Origin: Trichaptum fuscoviolaceum
Lineage: Eukaryota; Basidiomycota; Agaricomycetes; Hymenochaetales; Trichaptaceae
Direction: 5' to 3'
DNA: 64,000 nucleotides
Assembly: GCA_910574455.1 (NCBI GenBank)
Contig: CAJSYZ010000009.1
Location: forward strand, 868,001 to 932,000
The position numbers and the translations under genes are program-made. The notes beneath the pieces are model-generated. The model saw only the letters and a program-made list of their open reading frames with translations, was not told where the DNA came from and did no database searches. Within the stretch, counting starts at the first letter, position 1; each line of letters begins with the position of its first letter. Below, in pieces: positions 9,930-21,629 of this stretch.

Positions 9930-12924
9930 TTACTTTGCCTTCGCAAACTGACTCAACGTCTTAATCACGTCCTGCGGGTCCAACTTATATTTTGCGTCTG
10001 TACCCGTACCGCTCTCGCCCGTGCTCACCGTCTCCGCAAAGTCGAGTTCATTCAGCCGGCGAAGGAGCTTCTCGTCACTGCTCACCGCGAGCGCAAAGTC
10101 GATGTCCGTCTCCATGTCGGTGTCGATGTCCATCGACAGCCACAGCGCACGCGGCGTCGCGGGTGAGTGTACTGGGCCGCCGGGAGCGAGTATGGAGCCG
10201 ACGGCGCTGGAGCGCGAGACGTTGTTGGGCAGAACGAGGAAGGAGTTCTTTCCTGGGATGATGCGAAGTCCGTATTTCTCGCCAAGACTAGGAGAGTAGA
10301 TCAGTACATTCAATGATAGGAGTCTTATCTAGCTTCTCACCTATCGAAGATATGGTTTTGCGCCTCAGCAGCCTGGCGGCGAGCCCACTGCCGATCGGCG
10401 GCAGAATCGGTCTGGTTCGTCCAGAAGCGCCAAACTATGGAAGCTTCGCGTTCTTCGACAAACGAGCCCGGTGTGCGCTCAGAGAACTGCGCCAAAATTC
10501 AGTCTTGGTGTCCGATGAAATCCTTGTTGAGTGACTCACATATTGCAATATTTCAAGACACGGCGCCTTCCAAGACAAATTAAAGTTGATGACCATATTG
10601 ATCCAAGGTTGTTCCCTGCCCGCAATTGGCCTTGGCTTAATATAACATCCGTTTTCGGCACTTTGAGAGAGAGAAAGGTGAGCACCAGTAAATGACCTCG
10701 AGACTGGTTTATTTACCATAGCCCGATCAAAGGCAGCTCTTTAGCCACCTTCTCCAGGAAGCCGCCGATGGGCAGCCCACTCAACAGCCAAACATGATTC
10801 CTATCGTCCTCTGACAAAGCCTTTAGCACATCCAGTGCCTCCTGTGGCGGGTCAAACGTCCTCGAGCGGGGATCTCTCAACCACAGAGTTCCTTCAAAGT
10901 CCACTAACAGGAGTCGCTTCCTTGAGTGTCTATAGCGAGGCAATACACGGGCCACCTCGAAAGTCGGGATGCTCGCGCGGCTCCCGTCCCCTTCAATCTG
11001 GTTTTGGTGGTCCAAATGCGAGCGGAGACATCTGGTGAGGAAGCCCGTGATGAAGGCCTGCGCGGTCTGCGTGATGACATGGCTATGTAGGTCCATCCAA
11101 CGCGTCTGCGCCTCCTCGTCGCTCATCGTCAGCGCCTGATAGATCGCCTGCGCGGTCATACGCGTATCCCATGGGTTGACAGGCAGACACGAGCGGAACC
11201 CACTGTAGCTATACGAGCCCGTGAATTCGCTCAGGATGAGTGGCCGCGCGCGACCCTCTTGACATTCCACGAACTCATGTGTACGAAGTGCCATTCCCTC
11301 GCGAATGGAAGTGACGAGGAACGCGTCTGCGACCGTCAGCAGAGCGAGATATTGCGAGAACGTCATGTCATCGGTATGCAAGAAGACGATCGGTTGGTAC
11401 GTGAGGGTGCTGAATCGCGAGTTGATTCGCCCTACGAGATCAATAACATTCCCTTGAAGCTCGTTCTCTTCAGATGTCGATAGTGCAACCTGGATCAGCA
11501 CGACTTTGCCCTGGAACTCTGGATATTTCTCCAAGAAATGCTCGAATGCCTTGATCTTGTGACGCATTCCGGAGATCTCATCCAACTTGTCGCGTCCGAC
11601 AATCATCTTCATGCCCGCATACCGATCCCGGAGCAGTCTCACCCACTCGACTACTTCCGGATCCCGACGCTTGATCGTCAAGCTCTTCACATCAATCCCC
11701 ATCGGGAAAACCGCCACATCGACGAACCGAGATGGAGTTTGGATACCCTTCGGAAGCGCTTCAAGAGTCAAAATGCGAGCTACAGTCTGACGGAAGTGGC
11801 GCGCGTAGTTGGCTGTCTGGAACCCAATGAGATCGGCAGCCAGCATACCGTTCAAAAGTTTCTCGCGAACGGCAAGGCAACGGAAAATCTCCGAGGACGG
11901 GAAAGCAACGTGCATGAAGAATCCGATCGGTGCTCCAGGTAGCTTGGCTCGGATCATTGAAGGGAGGAGCATCAAATGATAGTCATTAACCCAGACTATT
12001 TGCAGCCGTTAGACGCTATATTAAAATGAGATAGATAATTTGCCCACTGATGTCGCCCTCTTCGTAGTTAGCCACAATAGCGTCAGCGAACTTCTGGTTG
12101 ACGGCAACATACTGCGCCCAGGATGCCGATTCGTAGAAATACTTAGTTTTGGGTGCATCCGGAACGGCGTAATGCAGACATGGCCAGAGAACTTGATGAC
12201 AGAACTCGTCATAGCACTTCGAGAACTCAGCGTCAGGAATCCAGACAGGCAGCGAGTTCGCCTCAACACGCATCCTTGCGTTGATAGCCTCCCGAAGTGG
12301 CGGGCTAAACTTGTCCGTAGGCGTGCCAAGAACGCCGACCCAAAGTTTGCGGCGCAGCCGGTCAGAGACGCTGTTGACTGCGTTGCGCAGACCACCGTTG
12401 CAGTGGTTGTTCGATTCGATGTGCCACTTCGTTCGTTCTAACCCGGGATGCCTCGAAGACGAGCGTGATTTGCGAGATACTCGGCGTTCCATGCGCTCAG
12501 GCGCCTGAGGTTTGCGGCTCGAAGATTCGGGTGTTTCAACGAGCGCATTTATCGCTGCATATAGAGGATTTGTGAGGGATGCAAAGCTTCCAAATGGGTT
12601 CGCTTTCTCTTGTTGAGGCGTTGTAACCTTCGTAGGTGCTTGCACATTCCTCGACTATAACAAGCTTAGTATAAGTCTCTAGATGATACGCATGCAACTC
12701 ACCTTGTCCGTCAAATCATCAACTATGCTCAATGCTCTCGTGAACGCTGGCGGCTTCGGACCAGGACTTGCTGCCCTCGACAACAGCCTTGATGCCACAT
12801 CTGAAGCTGCAGGCTTGGTGGGTTTTGTTGCGGTCGGTGTGGACGGCTCGCTCTCGCCAATGGCGGCGGTGTCCGGGAGGAAGAGAGAGGCAATGACAAT
12901 GCGGTGGCTACGAAACGAGCTCAT
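9930..12924 (-). CDS. Trehalose synthase complex regulatory subunit (Tps3/Tsl1-like)
   Basis: GT20 glycosyltransferase domain followed by a trehalose-phosphatase-like domain. Exons 12924-12703, 12654-12048, 11995-10717, 10660-10540, 10486-10341 and 10287-9930 sum to 911 codons. Family hallmarks: YEEGDIIWVNDYHLMLLPS, APIGFFMHVAFPSSEIFRC, and IGLCAENGCYIKP in the phosphatase part. The nucleotide-sugar site reads GRDKLDEISGMRHK, where active synthases have an R...LD..KG pattern. The phosphatase nucleophile motif reads VDFEGTL instead of DxDGT, and no GDDxTDE motif follows. These losses fit the non-catalytic Tps3/Tsl1 subunits that scaffold Tps1 and Tps2 in the cytosol. The Ser-rich first 130 residues may be regulatory. 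A decayed Tps2 is the alternative. Confidence 0.85.
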
Positions 12925-13479
12925 CGTCGGCGACGTCGGAGAGTACGTTGGCAGCAGAGTTGAACAGCGTTGCCGACAACGACGACGGCGAAGGGGGAGT
13001 ATGCGGGGAGGAGGAAAGACGGGGAAAGTGCTATGACGAAAGGCCGTGATATAAGAGCTATCCCGATTTAGCCAAATGTGCTAGAAAACTCAATATTTTC
13101 TCAAATAAATACAATAATCCGAAGTTTCAGCCAACATCGACGTCAACGACGCTCATTGGCGAGCAAGCACGAACGTTGGCGGAAGCAAATTTCTCTTACA
13201 GAAGTGGCTCCCGAAGCGCTACGATTACCCAATATCTACAAATCGATGTTTCCAATCCAGATGGATAGCGGAGATGTGCGGTCGAGTAAATGTCTGCAGG
13301 GCTCATGATTATGGTTTGGTAGCTCGTTTACCAAGTGGATGGATAGTAGCCGGAGGATTGGATGTTGTTCGAGTAGGAGGTGTTCTGGCCGACTTGATGA
13401 AATAGGTGGAAAGGATCGGCTTGCCAAGGAGGTAACACAATAATACATTAAATAACAGCGACAGCATTAAACTTCATGA
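12925..13479. other. Intergenic, upstream of trehalose gene
   Basis: Promoter region of the trehalose-complex gene and 3' flank of the phosphatase gene. No gene seen. Confidence 0.4.
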
Positions 13480-14835
13480 TCATACGAAATATTGCATCGT
13501 ACCCTTGAATAGAAAATCAGAGACATCGTAGGCATGTAGAAACAAAAGCACTCACCAGCTTCCGCCCATTCAGCATCTCCTGATCCCTCTCATTCTCCTC
13601 CGCAGCACCAAACACCGTAAACGCCCGCTCCCCACTCTCCGTAATCGTGAGAATCGACGCCATGTTCCCGCACCGGTAGCAGTAGTTCGGCGCACTCCAG
13701 ACAGTGACCAGCTGGTCGTCGAACATGAACTTGAAGCCTTCCTGCACGAGCTGGTGTGCACGTGCGATGAGCGAGAGCTGGTTGACGTGGTTGAACTGGA
13801 TAGACAGAGATGCCGGATCGAAGGATATTAGCATCCCAAATACCAGCTATAAATAAAAGATAACGCACTTCCTGGGTCACATTTCCGCCGAATAACCACC
13901 CAGCCCCTCTCGGACTGACTGCCCAATTCTCAATTTCTTCCGGATCCGACCACATAAGGTCTAAAGCAAAGTCGATTAGCGTCCTTGGACTCAGTATTAT
14001 GACTCTTACCACAGAATGCGCCTTCATGTGGGATTTCTTGCGATCGAGATAGTACTCTGATCTGGTCTAATGTCCGTATGTCCGGCGATAATCCGCCGTG
14101 AACGCACAGCGTTTCGCCGTCTATAATCTACGGACCGGGTTAGTAAATAAAGCACCTTCGTAAGAATAAGAGCGACGCACAGCAGCAAGATTAAGGTAGT
14201 CGAAAACATTACAACACGCCTTCCACACAGTCGCGCTGCCGTATTTTTGTTGACATTCATCTGCTCCAGAGTCAGTCCGGAAGCAACAATGTCGATCCAG
14301 GACGGACCATAGAAACCGTATACTTGAGTAATTTGACGACTCTCATGATTTCCTCGTAGTAACGTCACCTTATCAGGATATCTGGAGTGGATAAGGTGAG
14401 CATGGAACTATGCTTGCTTCAAGGAAGAATGATTGCGTACCTTGCTTTTAGAGCAAGCAACAGCGACACTGTCTCCAAGCTATAGAACCCACGGTCAACA
14501 AAATCACCCTACAAACCAAGCCACCAACTTCAAATTAGCACAAAACATCTCCTAGTATAAGATGTTCCCCTTTAGATTCAACCGAACAACCTACTCGCCA
14601 TAAAGATATAGCTCCGCTCGGGAACCTCGCCGCCCTTGCGCAGAAGCTCCAGCAGGTCCCAGAACTGGCCGTGGATGTCGCCGCAGATCGTCACAGGTGA
14701 TGAGACAGGCTGAATATTCGACTCTTCCAGTAAGAGCGACCGTACACGCTCGCAGAGGAGCTTCATGTCTCCCTCGGGCAAATAGCGACACTGCTTGAGC
14801 TGGGATATCCACCGGTCGGGATCGTATGCGGGCAT
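13480..14835 (-). CDS. Serine/threonine phosphatase catalytic subunit, Sit4/PP6 type
   Basis: PP2A-family metallophosphatase of 310 aa in eight exons: 14835-14599, 14508-14441, 14381-14308, 14260-14181, 14127-14010, 13960-13869, 13795-13556 and 13480-13503. All phases agree. Signature motifs are present: [71 protein letters not shown] and [20 protein letters not shown] point to Sit4/PP6 rather than PP4 or Ppg1. The first intron (14509-14598) appears to use a GC donor (ATG|GCGAGT), since only that join gives the invariant MGDFVDRG. The last exon is 24 nt and ends QYFV, not the usual YFL. Sit4/PP6 enzymes act in cell-cycle and TOR-linked signalling with SAPS-type partners (family knowledge). 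Confidence 0.93.
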
Positions 14836-15527
14836 GGTGAACAATTTGCAGGTTTTGAAAGATACGATTTCGTATTTCGAGTTATATTCTTGGTATATTG
14901 ACTGAGAGTTATACGTGTTTTAGATTATCGAGCCTGAAGTATACGAAGTTAATCGGAGAGTAAGAGAAAGCGTAAGGTCGTCTGAGGCTCTGTACTGCTT
15001 ACAAGCTAGTAATACTAGTAGTAAACATGCGTGAGAATCAAACCTTTTTATTACTCGAATTTGTTGAACTTGCTTCAAGACATCACTGGCAGCCTGAACT
15101 TCACGTGCTTATAACAATTCTTCGGTTACTGGCAATCAGCTACAAAGCTTGGATCTCTGTACTTTTCCACAGACTCGCGTGCCTTCTGGTCTGATACTTG
15201 TTGGTCAGTAAGGCAGCCTCGTTGCATATCTGTAATCTTAGAAGGAGCAAATGACTTGATGAAAGTGGACTGCTAAATTGATGGCGCGCTACTCTCTGCT
15301 CTGACTCTGACTCGTGCAAATCAATCTTCTTCAACTGGAAAAGTAATTACACGAGCTTTATCATTGGATCAGTTAAGAAGACCAAACATGCCTCTGCCGC
15401 ACGCAAGCCTGGCTCCTAAACGCAACATAAAACACGTAGGGATCGATCCACTAGCACTAGTTTCCCTCGTCTCATATCACCACAAGCGGGCTCAACAGAG
15501 CAGTCCGAGAGTTATTGATCTTGAAGG
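14836..15527. promoter_or_regulatory. Shared divergent promoter region
   Basis: About 690 bp between the phosphatase (minus) and the Hsp70-like gene (plus) must contain both promoters. No clear heat-shock element array or TATA box was identified. Confidence 0.4.
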
Positions 15528-17981
15528 ATGAAAGAACCGTACGCTGGCGCCGCACGTAAGATCGTATTCGCTTTCGATGTCGGGACTACGCAGACCGGCA
15601 TCTCCTACTGTATACTCGAGCCTGGAGAGGTTCCGCAGAAACGGAGTTTGCATAAGTGAGTTCCTGATCCACCTCTCGTCTCATGATGAAACTCACTCGT
15701 TTCTGGTAGATTCCCGGGCCAAGAATTCACTATTGGATCCCATAAAATTCCGACTATCATGTACTACGATAAGGAAGGAAACATGGTGTCGGCCGGAGCT
15801 GAGAGCCTCGCGGATGAAGTTGTAGAGAAAGCGGAAGAGGAAGGTTGGGTAAAGGTGCAATGGTAAGCACCACCACCTCCGTTGCAATTCAAGATACTGT
15901 CTTCACATTTTGCCAGGTTCAAACTACGCCTTCGTCCAAAGGATATCAAATTTGACTTCAATAACGCCGACCTCGGCCCTTTACCCCCTGGAAAGACCAT
16001 CGACGACATTCTTGCAGACTTCTACGCCTACCTCCTGAAGTGCTGCGAGTATTTCATAAAAGAAGTACACCCAACATATGCGGCTTCTTGGGATGACCTT
16101 TTGAAAACGGCGGTGTTTGTCCTGTGTCATCCAAATGGCTGGAAAGGTGCTCAGCAAGAACGAATGCGCCAGGCAGCAATGAAGGCGTCCTTGGTTCCGG
16201 ATTCTGTCGACGGTCGGGATCGAATTCAGTTCGTTACGGAAGGCGAAGCCAGTCTTCATTACTGCATCGAAGAAAATCATTTAGACCTCGTATGTCCATC
16301 TCATCTCATATCATGGGTACATACTTACTCAAGTCAGCAGAAGGATGAAGGTCTGATTGTCGCTGATTTAGGAGGAGGGACTCTGGACTTCAGTGCCTAT
16401 AAGGTTGAGAGCAGAAGCCCACTCACTATTCATGAATCTGCACCAGCGCAGTGTGAGACCTTCTGCTCTTGTACTTTACCTTTCCCTGACTGTCTTATAG
16501 GTGTTCTTGAAGGTTCCGAAATTATCACGAAGCGTGCCAAAGACTATTTAACAGGTTGTGATGACTTGATGACTCGTCCTCGTCTCCTCTCTAATAAGCC
16601 AGAGCAGGAAAATTGAACGGCTCGAAGTACGGATCGGAAGAGATCATCGACGAGATTGTAAAGGTGTTCGATAGTAGGAGTAAGCGTATCTTCCGAACTG
16701 AAACAGAAACGACATACCTCCCATTCGGATTGGTATCTATGAAAGATCCGAAGTTCGACATCGTAGGGGGGAAGCTGAAGCTAGCTGGGTATGTGCTAGA
16801 ACCAAGGTCCTTGCATTCAGGAAGCTAAAGTTTGTATTCAGTAACGAGGTTGCAAAGCTCTTTGAGCCTTCCATTGCAGCAGCTGAAAAACTAATCATTA
16901 AGAGCATTCTTGCTTCACCAGTCAAGATCTCGGTGAGTGCTCTTTTCAGTGTCTTCGTTGTGACAGGACACATTTGAAACTGCCTCAAATATGATAGGCA
17001 GTGTATATAGTCGGTGGTCTCTCTGGGAGTACATATGTCAGATCGGAGCTTTCCAGGCGGTTCGTGGACGCTGATCTTGAGATCAGAGCACCCAGTGACA
17101 CTAGGTGAGTGAGATGCAAAATTTCCCAATGCATGGTTCCCTTCTTAAAAAGGAATGGACGTAACAGCGTGAAAGCAGCGGCGCTGGGTGCTCTGGGCTT
17201 TCACCTCGATCATCATGTGAGGGCCAGAACTACGAAATACAACTATGGCGGAGCATGTAGCAAGATCTATGATATGTATGAGCCTGAGCATGAAATCAGG
17301 AAAGCCAATTGCCATACTCTACTATCTGGGGAAACGTACATATCAGGTCTCTTTGACACTATACTATCTAAGGTACGCTCGAAATCCCCTTGAAATCTAT
17401 CAATAAGCCACCATTGACTATTCTCTGTTTTGCAGGGAACCGTAGTACAGGAAAGTTCAGAATTTTCGAGCTCATACTTCAAAGAGATCAGATCGCGACG
17501 AAACGCGTCCTTCAATTTTATGAAGATCATCGAAGCATATACCGGACCTAAAAAATCTATCAACTGGATAGATGAGGTCGAAAACGTGAGTGCGTAGTGA
17601 TGCAGTGTTATGGAATGCTGAACTAATTTATATATAAGACGAGTTAAAACCTGTTTGCACAATCAAAGGGGATCTTTCGGCTTTGCAATCTACCGTCGAC
17701 AAACAGACAAACAAAGATGGTGTTTCATACCAGATAATACACTATGATGTTGTTCTATGGTTTGGAGGTTCCGAACTGAAGGCACAACTTCGTTGGCTTG
17801 AAAATGTAAGATACTTCATGTATTGGTGATTATGTATTGATACTCATCCTATTCGACAGGGTGTAGAGAAATGGTACGATAGTTTTTTAACCTCATTTGT
17901 GATAGTATATTGACAAAATAACTGTATCACTTTAGGGGCCCAGTCTCCATCATATACGACGATGACTGCGCACCAGAATAA
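15528..17981 (+). CDS. Hsp70-family (HSPA12-like) ATPase
   Basis: Divergent Hsp70/actin-fold protein of the HSPA12-like group expanded in Agaricomycetes. Exons 15528-15655, 15710-15862, 15917-16289, 16341-16452, 16501-16554, 16608-16788, 16842-16932, 16998-17104, 17168-17372, 17436-17589, 17639-17805, 17860-17873 and 17936-17981 sum to 595 codons. Nucleotide-binding motifs: phosphate-1 AFDVGTTQTGISY, phosphate-2 IVADLGGGTLDFS, and adenosine-type VYIVGGLSGSTYV. There is no canonical substrate-binding domain or EEVD tail, as usual for this group. The acceptor before KDEGLIVADLGG may lie 3 nt upstream. A 3' stretch to about 18307 (VFVSDERGNFVYK then stop) looks like another C-terminus and may be an alternative end or a relic. 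Client proteins are unknown. Confidence 0.87.
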
Positions 17982-19195
17982 ATAAATCTCCGAGCAAGAG
18001 CTGTGGGGTTTTAAATTCTCATGTATGCTTTGCACTTTCATAAAACTCCTATATTCTCCATGACTCTACAATGTCTTTCAGTTTCTTCACGCTTGGAATG
18101 TTCGAATGGGCTCTATCCACCGTTGGCTGGTTTGTGCTCAATGATGATACCGGGCTCCAGACATTTCGGATATCCAGACAGCGTGGTCATCGGAAAAGCT
18201 TCTTTTCGTTTAAGTTGACTTACGCAATTCAAGTTGAAGGCGACACATCATCATGATGTCACCGTATTTGTCTCGGACGAGCGTGGTAATTTTGTATATA
18301 AGTAATGTCGAAAATAAGATGTTATTCCCTCTGATTCTAACACTTGCAATCCAAGGTGCTCCATATCTCATCACTAGTTGAATCAGTAGTCAACAAAGAG
18401 GCAGTCCGAGTCTCTATGATTTCCACCATTATCTCACATTGGGTATGCCTCAAGTTCCATGTTGTCCTGGTGCCCTGCCAGTGCTAACTCTTCTTTCACC
18501 CAGACTAGATGATGCATAGACACAACAGTGAAGAGGATTATTTTGCACTTTCTGTGTGATACCTCGGCTACCCACAATACAGTGTATATATTTATGTGAC
18601 CTGAACTGAATGTATAATTATTTCAAGTTAGAAAGTCCAGTGGGAATAAGAGAATAAATCATTTGTAAAGCCAGATGACGCGAGACGTCGAGTACGACAG
18701 ATGAAAGACTAGCATGAATGCAACTTGAAGCTATTTTCCCATGTGTGTTTTGTCCATCTGACTTTTAAATCTCGATATTACGCGGTTCGTCGATGTGGCG
18801 GTATTCCGCATGGGGATTAATGTAGCTCGACGATCGAGCGCCGTGACCAGGAAGTAGACTGCCAATGAGTCTAGGAGTAATAGTGGTAGCATTTGCCATC
18901 GAATACACGGAGGCCAAGGTATTTAGGCATTCCAACAGTCGCATAAAGGGTATTTAGTCAAAAAAAAATTGAGCAGAAAGTACCAACAGTTCATAGAATA
19001 AAGGTAATTAGTAGGGTTCTTCTGTCTTACAAACGGCGGATGAGCCACAGCATCCACGGACGTGCCATACCGATGTTCTACATGCACGTCATCCAAGGAA
19101 GGGAAGTGTTCACTGTGCGTGCCTATTGCTGCCCTACTTAGGATGGGGGGGGGGGGGGGGGCTCGGAGTGCGTGCTGTGCTATGGGCAAGTCAGG
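17982..19195. other. Intergenic with coding relic and poly-G tract
   Basis: A coding-like remnant ends near 18307 (VFVSDERGNFVYK). The segment 18245-18745 partly recurs at 9480-9780. A 17-base G run sits at 19145-19161. No intact gene seen. Confidence 0.45.
19145..19161. repeat. G17 homopolymer
   Basis: Seventeen consecutive G, 35 bp past the stop codon of the Zn2Cys6 regulator gene. Length is likely to be uncertain in any assembly. Confidence 0.8.
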
Positions 19196-20226
19196 TCAGG
19201 GTTGGGAGTGAGGGTCCATATAGTCATCTTCCTGCAACGGGCTTGGAGCGCCCAGCCAGCCCTTGGGGGGTGGCACACTGCGATGCGACTGTCTGAGTAC
19301 AAGGACTCCCTTATTGCTTGGAACTGAGCTGATCGTTGGTTCCAAAGTGGATGTGGTGGCAAGTGCAACCACTCCGAATGGGTGAGGAGGTTCCTCAAAT
19401 GTGAACATTGAAGGAGAAGGACCACCAGGGACATCTTCATTGTCAGCGTCGAAACCAGAGCTTGATTGGTCCGTTTGGCCCCTGACCACGCCTTGGGAAA
19501 CGAGGAAGCGTTTTATCTTCTCGCGGACCTCAACAACGTTATTGCCCTAAAAAATAATGGCTAAGGGGACTGGACAAGAATTAGTAAACGAAAAAGGTCA
19601 ACGTACACGCATCCATTCTGGCCGTTTTGCTCCAAAGCCCAGACACTGCAGGCGAAGACAGACACAGGTTTGGCAGTTGCCCTCGGCGTCCGGTTTCTCA
19701 TCGCATTTCTGATGATGAGTGGTGAGATTGAATGAGCTGATGATGAAAGTGAATATTACAGACCTTCCTGCGTATCCTGCAAGTGAAGCAGCCGGTCTTA
19801 GCTCCGACAGCGCCTACGGTCTTCTGATGGTCGTCATTCGCGCGTGCATTGAGTTTCCCCCTCGATGAAGAGGAGCTGGTGAAAGTTGCTAGCGCTCGGA
19901 CACTATCACTAAGTGCCGGTTCAGTGGAAAGATTAGGCTTGGCCATCGCATCGCCGATTGGCATAGCAGGTTTTAACGTGAACGGAGAAAAAGGGTCCTC
20001 AGCCTCGGTGTCTAATGTTACTGAGAAATGATTCAGTTAGATCATATCAGCGTTACCGTGTACTTTGTTATCACTATACCTTCGTCGTCTGCAGTAGGTG
20101 AGCTGAGATCCTCGTCAAGCAACAACACGCCGTCCATATCATCAGCTGATGATAAAGAGGTCGGAATGTCTCGAATGTTAACATGTTCGAACCTCCCTGC
20201 TGCAAGTTTCAGGACAGGACTATAAA
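19196..20226 (-). CDS. Zn(2)-Cys(6) fungal transcription factor (5' end uncertain)
   Basis: Exons about 20226-20080, 20020-19764, 19708-19607 and 19546-19196 join in frame. The binuclear cluster is CFTCRIRRKKC, then after nine residues CQTCVCLRLQC, split by an intron between the third Lys/Cys. It satisfies CX2CX6C...CX2CX6C, the GAL4-type DNA-binding domain. Upstream are acidic stretches (SSADDMDGVLLLDEDLSS) that could activate transcription. Downstream is a short linker and a Ser/Pro-rich tail of about 115 aa. No large fungal-specific regulator domain follows, so the protein is compact. The true start is not fixed: another acidic exon-like stretch (DLAVIDDDDTDGFDM) lies near 20410-20460. Targets are unknown. 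Confidence 0.75.
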
Positions 20227-20595
20227 GCAGGATTGATATACATTCCTATGTGCCCTGTTAGTTCAAGGCCCTCGGTCTCTGTTAATATTACACCGCGATG
20301 TGCGTGCAAGGTCAAGACGGAAGTATCTCCCTCCAACGATGAGACCTATGGATACCCACCCTCAGTCTTTACACATCAGGCTAAATGCCGAGAGCGAGTT
20401 TGTACTGACCATGTCAAATCCATCCGTATCATCATCATCAATAACTGCAAGATCGGCATTCGATGTCTGGATTTACTATATTATATACTGTCCTCTTTGG
20501 GAAGAAGAAATTTCAAACTGCGTACATAGAATATTATGCACGCCAGAGCTTCATAAATAGTTTTGACCTAGGGCATATCATTTGTTACCATATTG

Positions 20596-21629
20596 CTATG
20601 CTATACAGAAGAAAGGACATACAGGGTGTGGCTTGCCGTGATCAATCGCCTCGATTCGATAAGAACGAGCTGAACGCATGAATACGCTACGCTGTTCCAC
20701 AGATTCACGGCCGTCGACGAGTTCGTCTTCTGGTTGATGCCGAGATATAACACCGATTTTCAGGAGAAGCTCCATAAAAGCTGCTCTCTTAACTGCTCTT
20801 AATCCACGGAAAAAAATGCACTGATCTTGGTCTGAACCCTGAGAAGTCGGGGCATTTCGATAAGGGCCTACTCGAACAGGAAGGCCTACCTGACCCTCCC
20901 ATGTACCCCAGAATCCGACCTCGAGACTGGGAAACCCGGGGAAACCGACGGTGAAGCTTGCTTCCAAATCGTGAGTTGCAGAATCCCATGTTGCTATCGC
21001 CCAATCAGCAGTCATTGTGCATTCCGTAACCAGTATCAGATCATGCATATTCTGGACACCCAGGCCCTTTTCTCGAGCGAATGTAAACCAAGCATCACAG
21101 TTTCTGAGTATGTATTTCCTTAGTTCACTCTTGCAGAGAGCAAATTGTTGGTTTGCATGACACTTTGTCAACAGAAGTGCACCTTTGTCTGCAGAACAGG
21201 CCAGGCGTAGCTCTACGTTCCCAAGAGAGGTGTTGATTTCTCTATTTGCGTCAAGCTTATTATCAAGCTCATTGACATCGTTTAAATAAACACAACGTAC
21301 GTGGATAAGCCTAAATCGAAATTTCCCGAGATCTTCCTCACACTTCGCGATTTGTAAGTTCCTTGCGTCAGCGGATTACGGGAGTTGATATGCTGGAAGT
21401 TTTGAGAGACAGGCTGGAACCCTTGTGGTATTCCAAAACGGGCGTTTAGCGGGTCGTCGTGTACAACAAAAACGTTGAAGAGCCGGATGAAACTTCCTTT
21501 GTCGAGGTACCCTACGTCAGCGATGCGCAATCTGTCGTAATCGCCATTTGCGCTTGGCTCGTACAGAGCATACCCAAGACATAGCTCTCGAAGCTGGTCC
21601 GGGTAGAGTTCATACGGAGGTATAGGCAT
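20596..21629 (-). CDS. Uncharacterized basidiomycete family protein
   Basis: Two exons (21629-21301 and 21241-20596, 59-nt intron) give 324 aa. I recognise the pattern as a large uncharacterised Agaricomycete family: start MPIPPYELYP.QLRELCLGYALYEP, then YDRLRIADVGY, FIRLFNVFVVHDDPLNARFG, SRSVRKIS, a Cys/Asp-containing NTSLGNVELRLACSADKGALL, DAWFTFAREKGLG, LILVTECTMTADWAIATW, and DQCIFFRGLRAVKR. No catalytic motif, signal peptide or membrane segment is evident. These proteins are often found in multicopy sets; only one copy lies here. The function is unknown. Confidence 0.7.
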
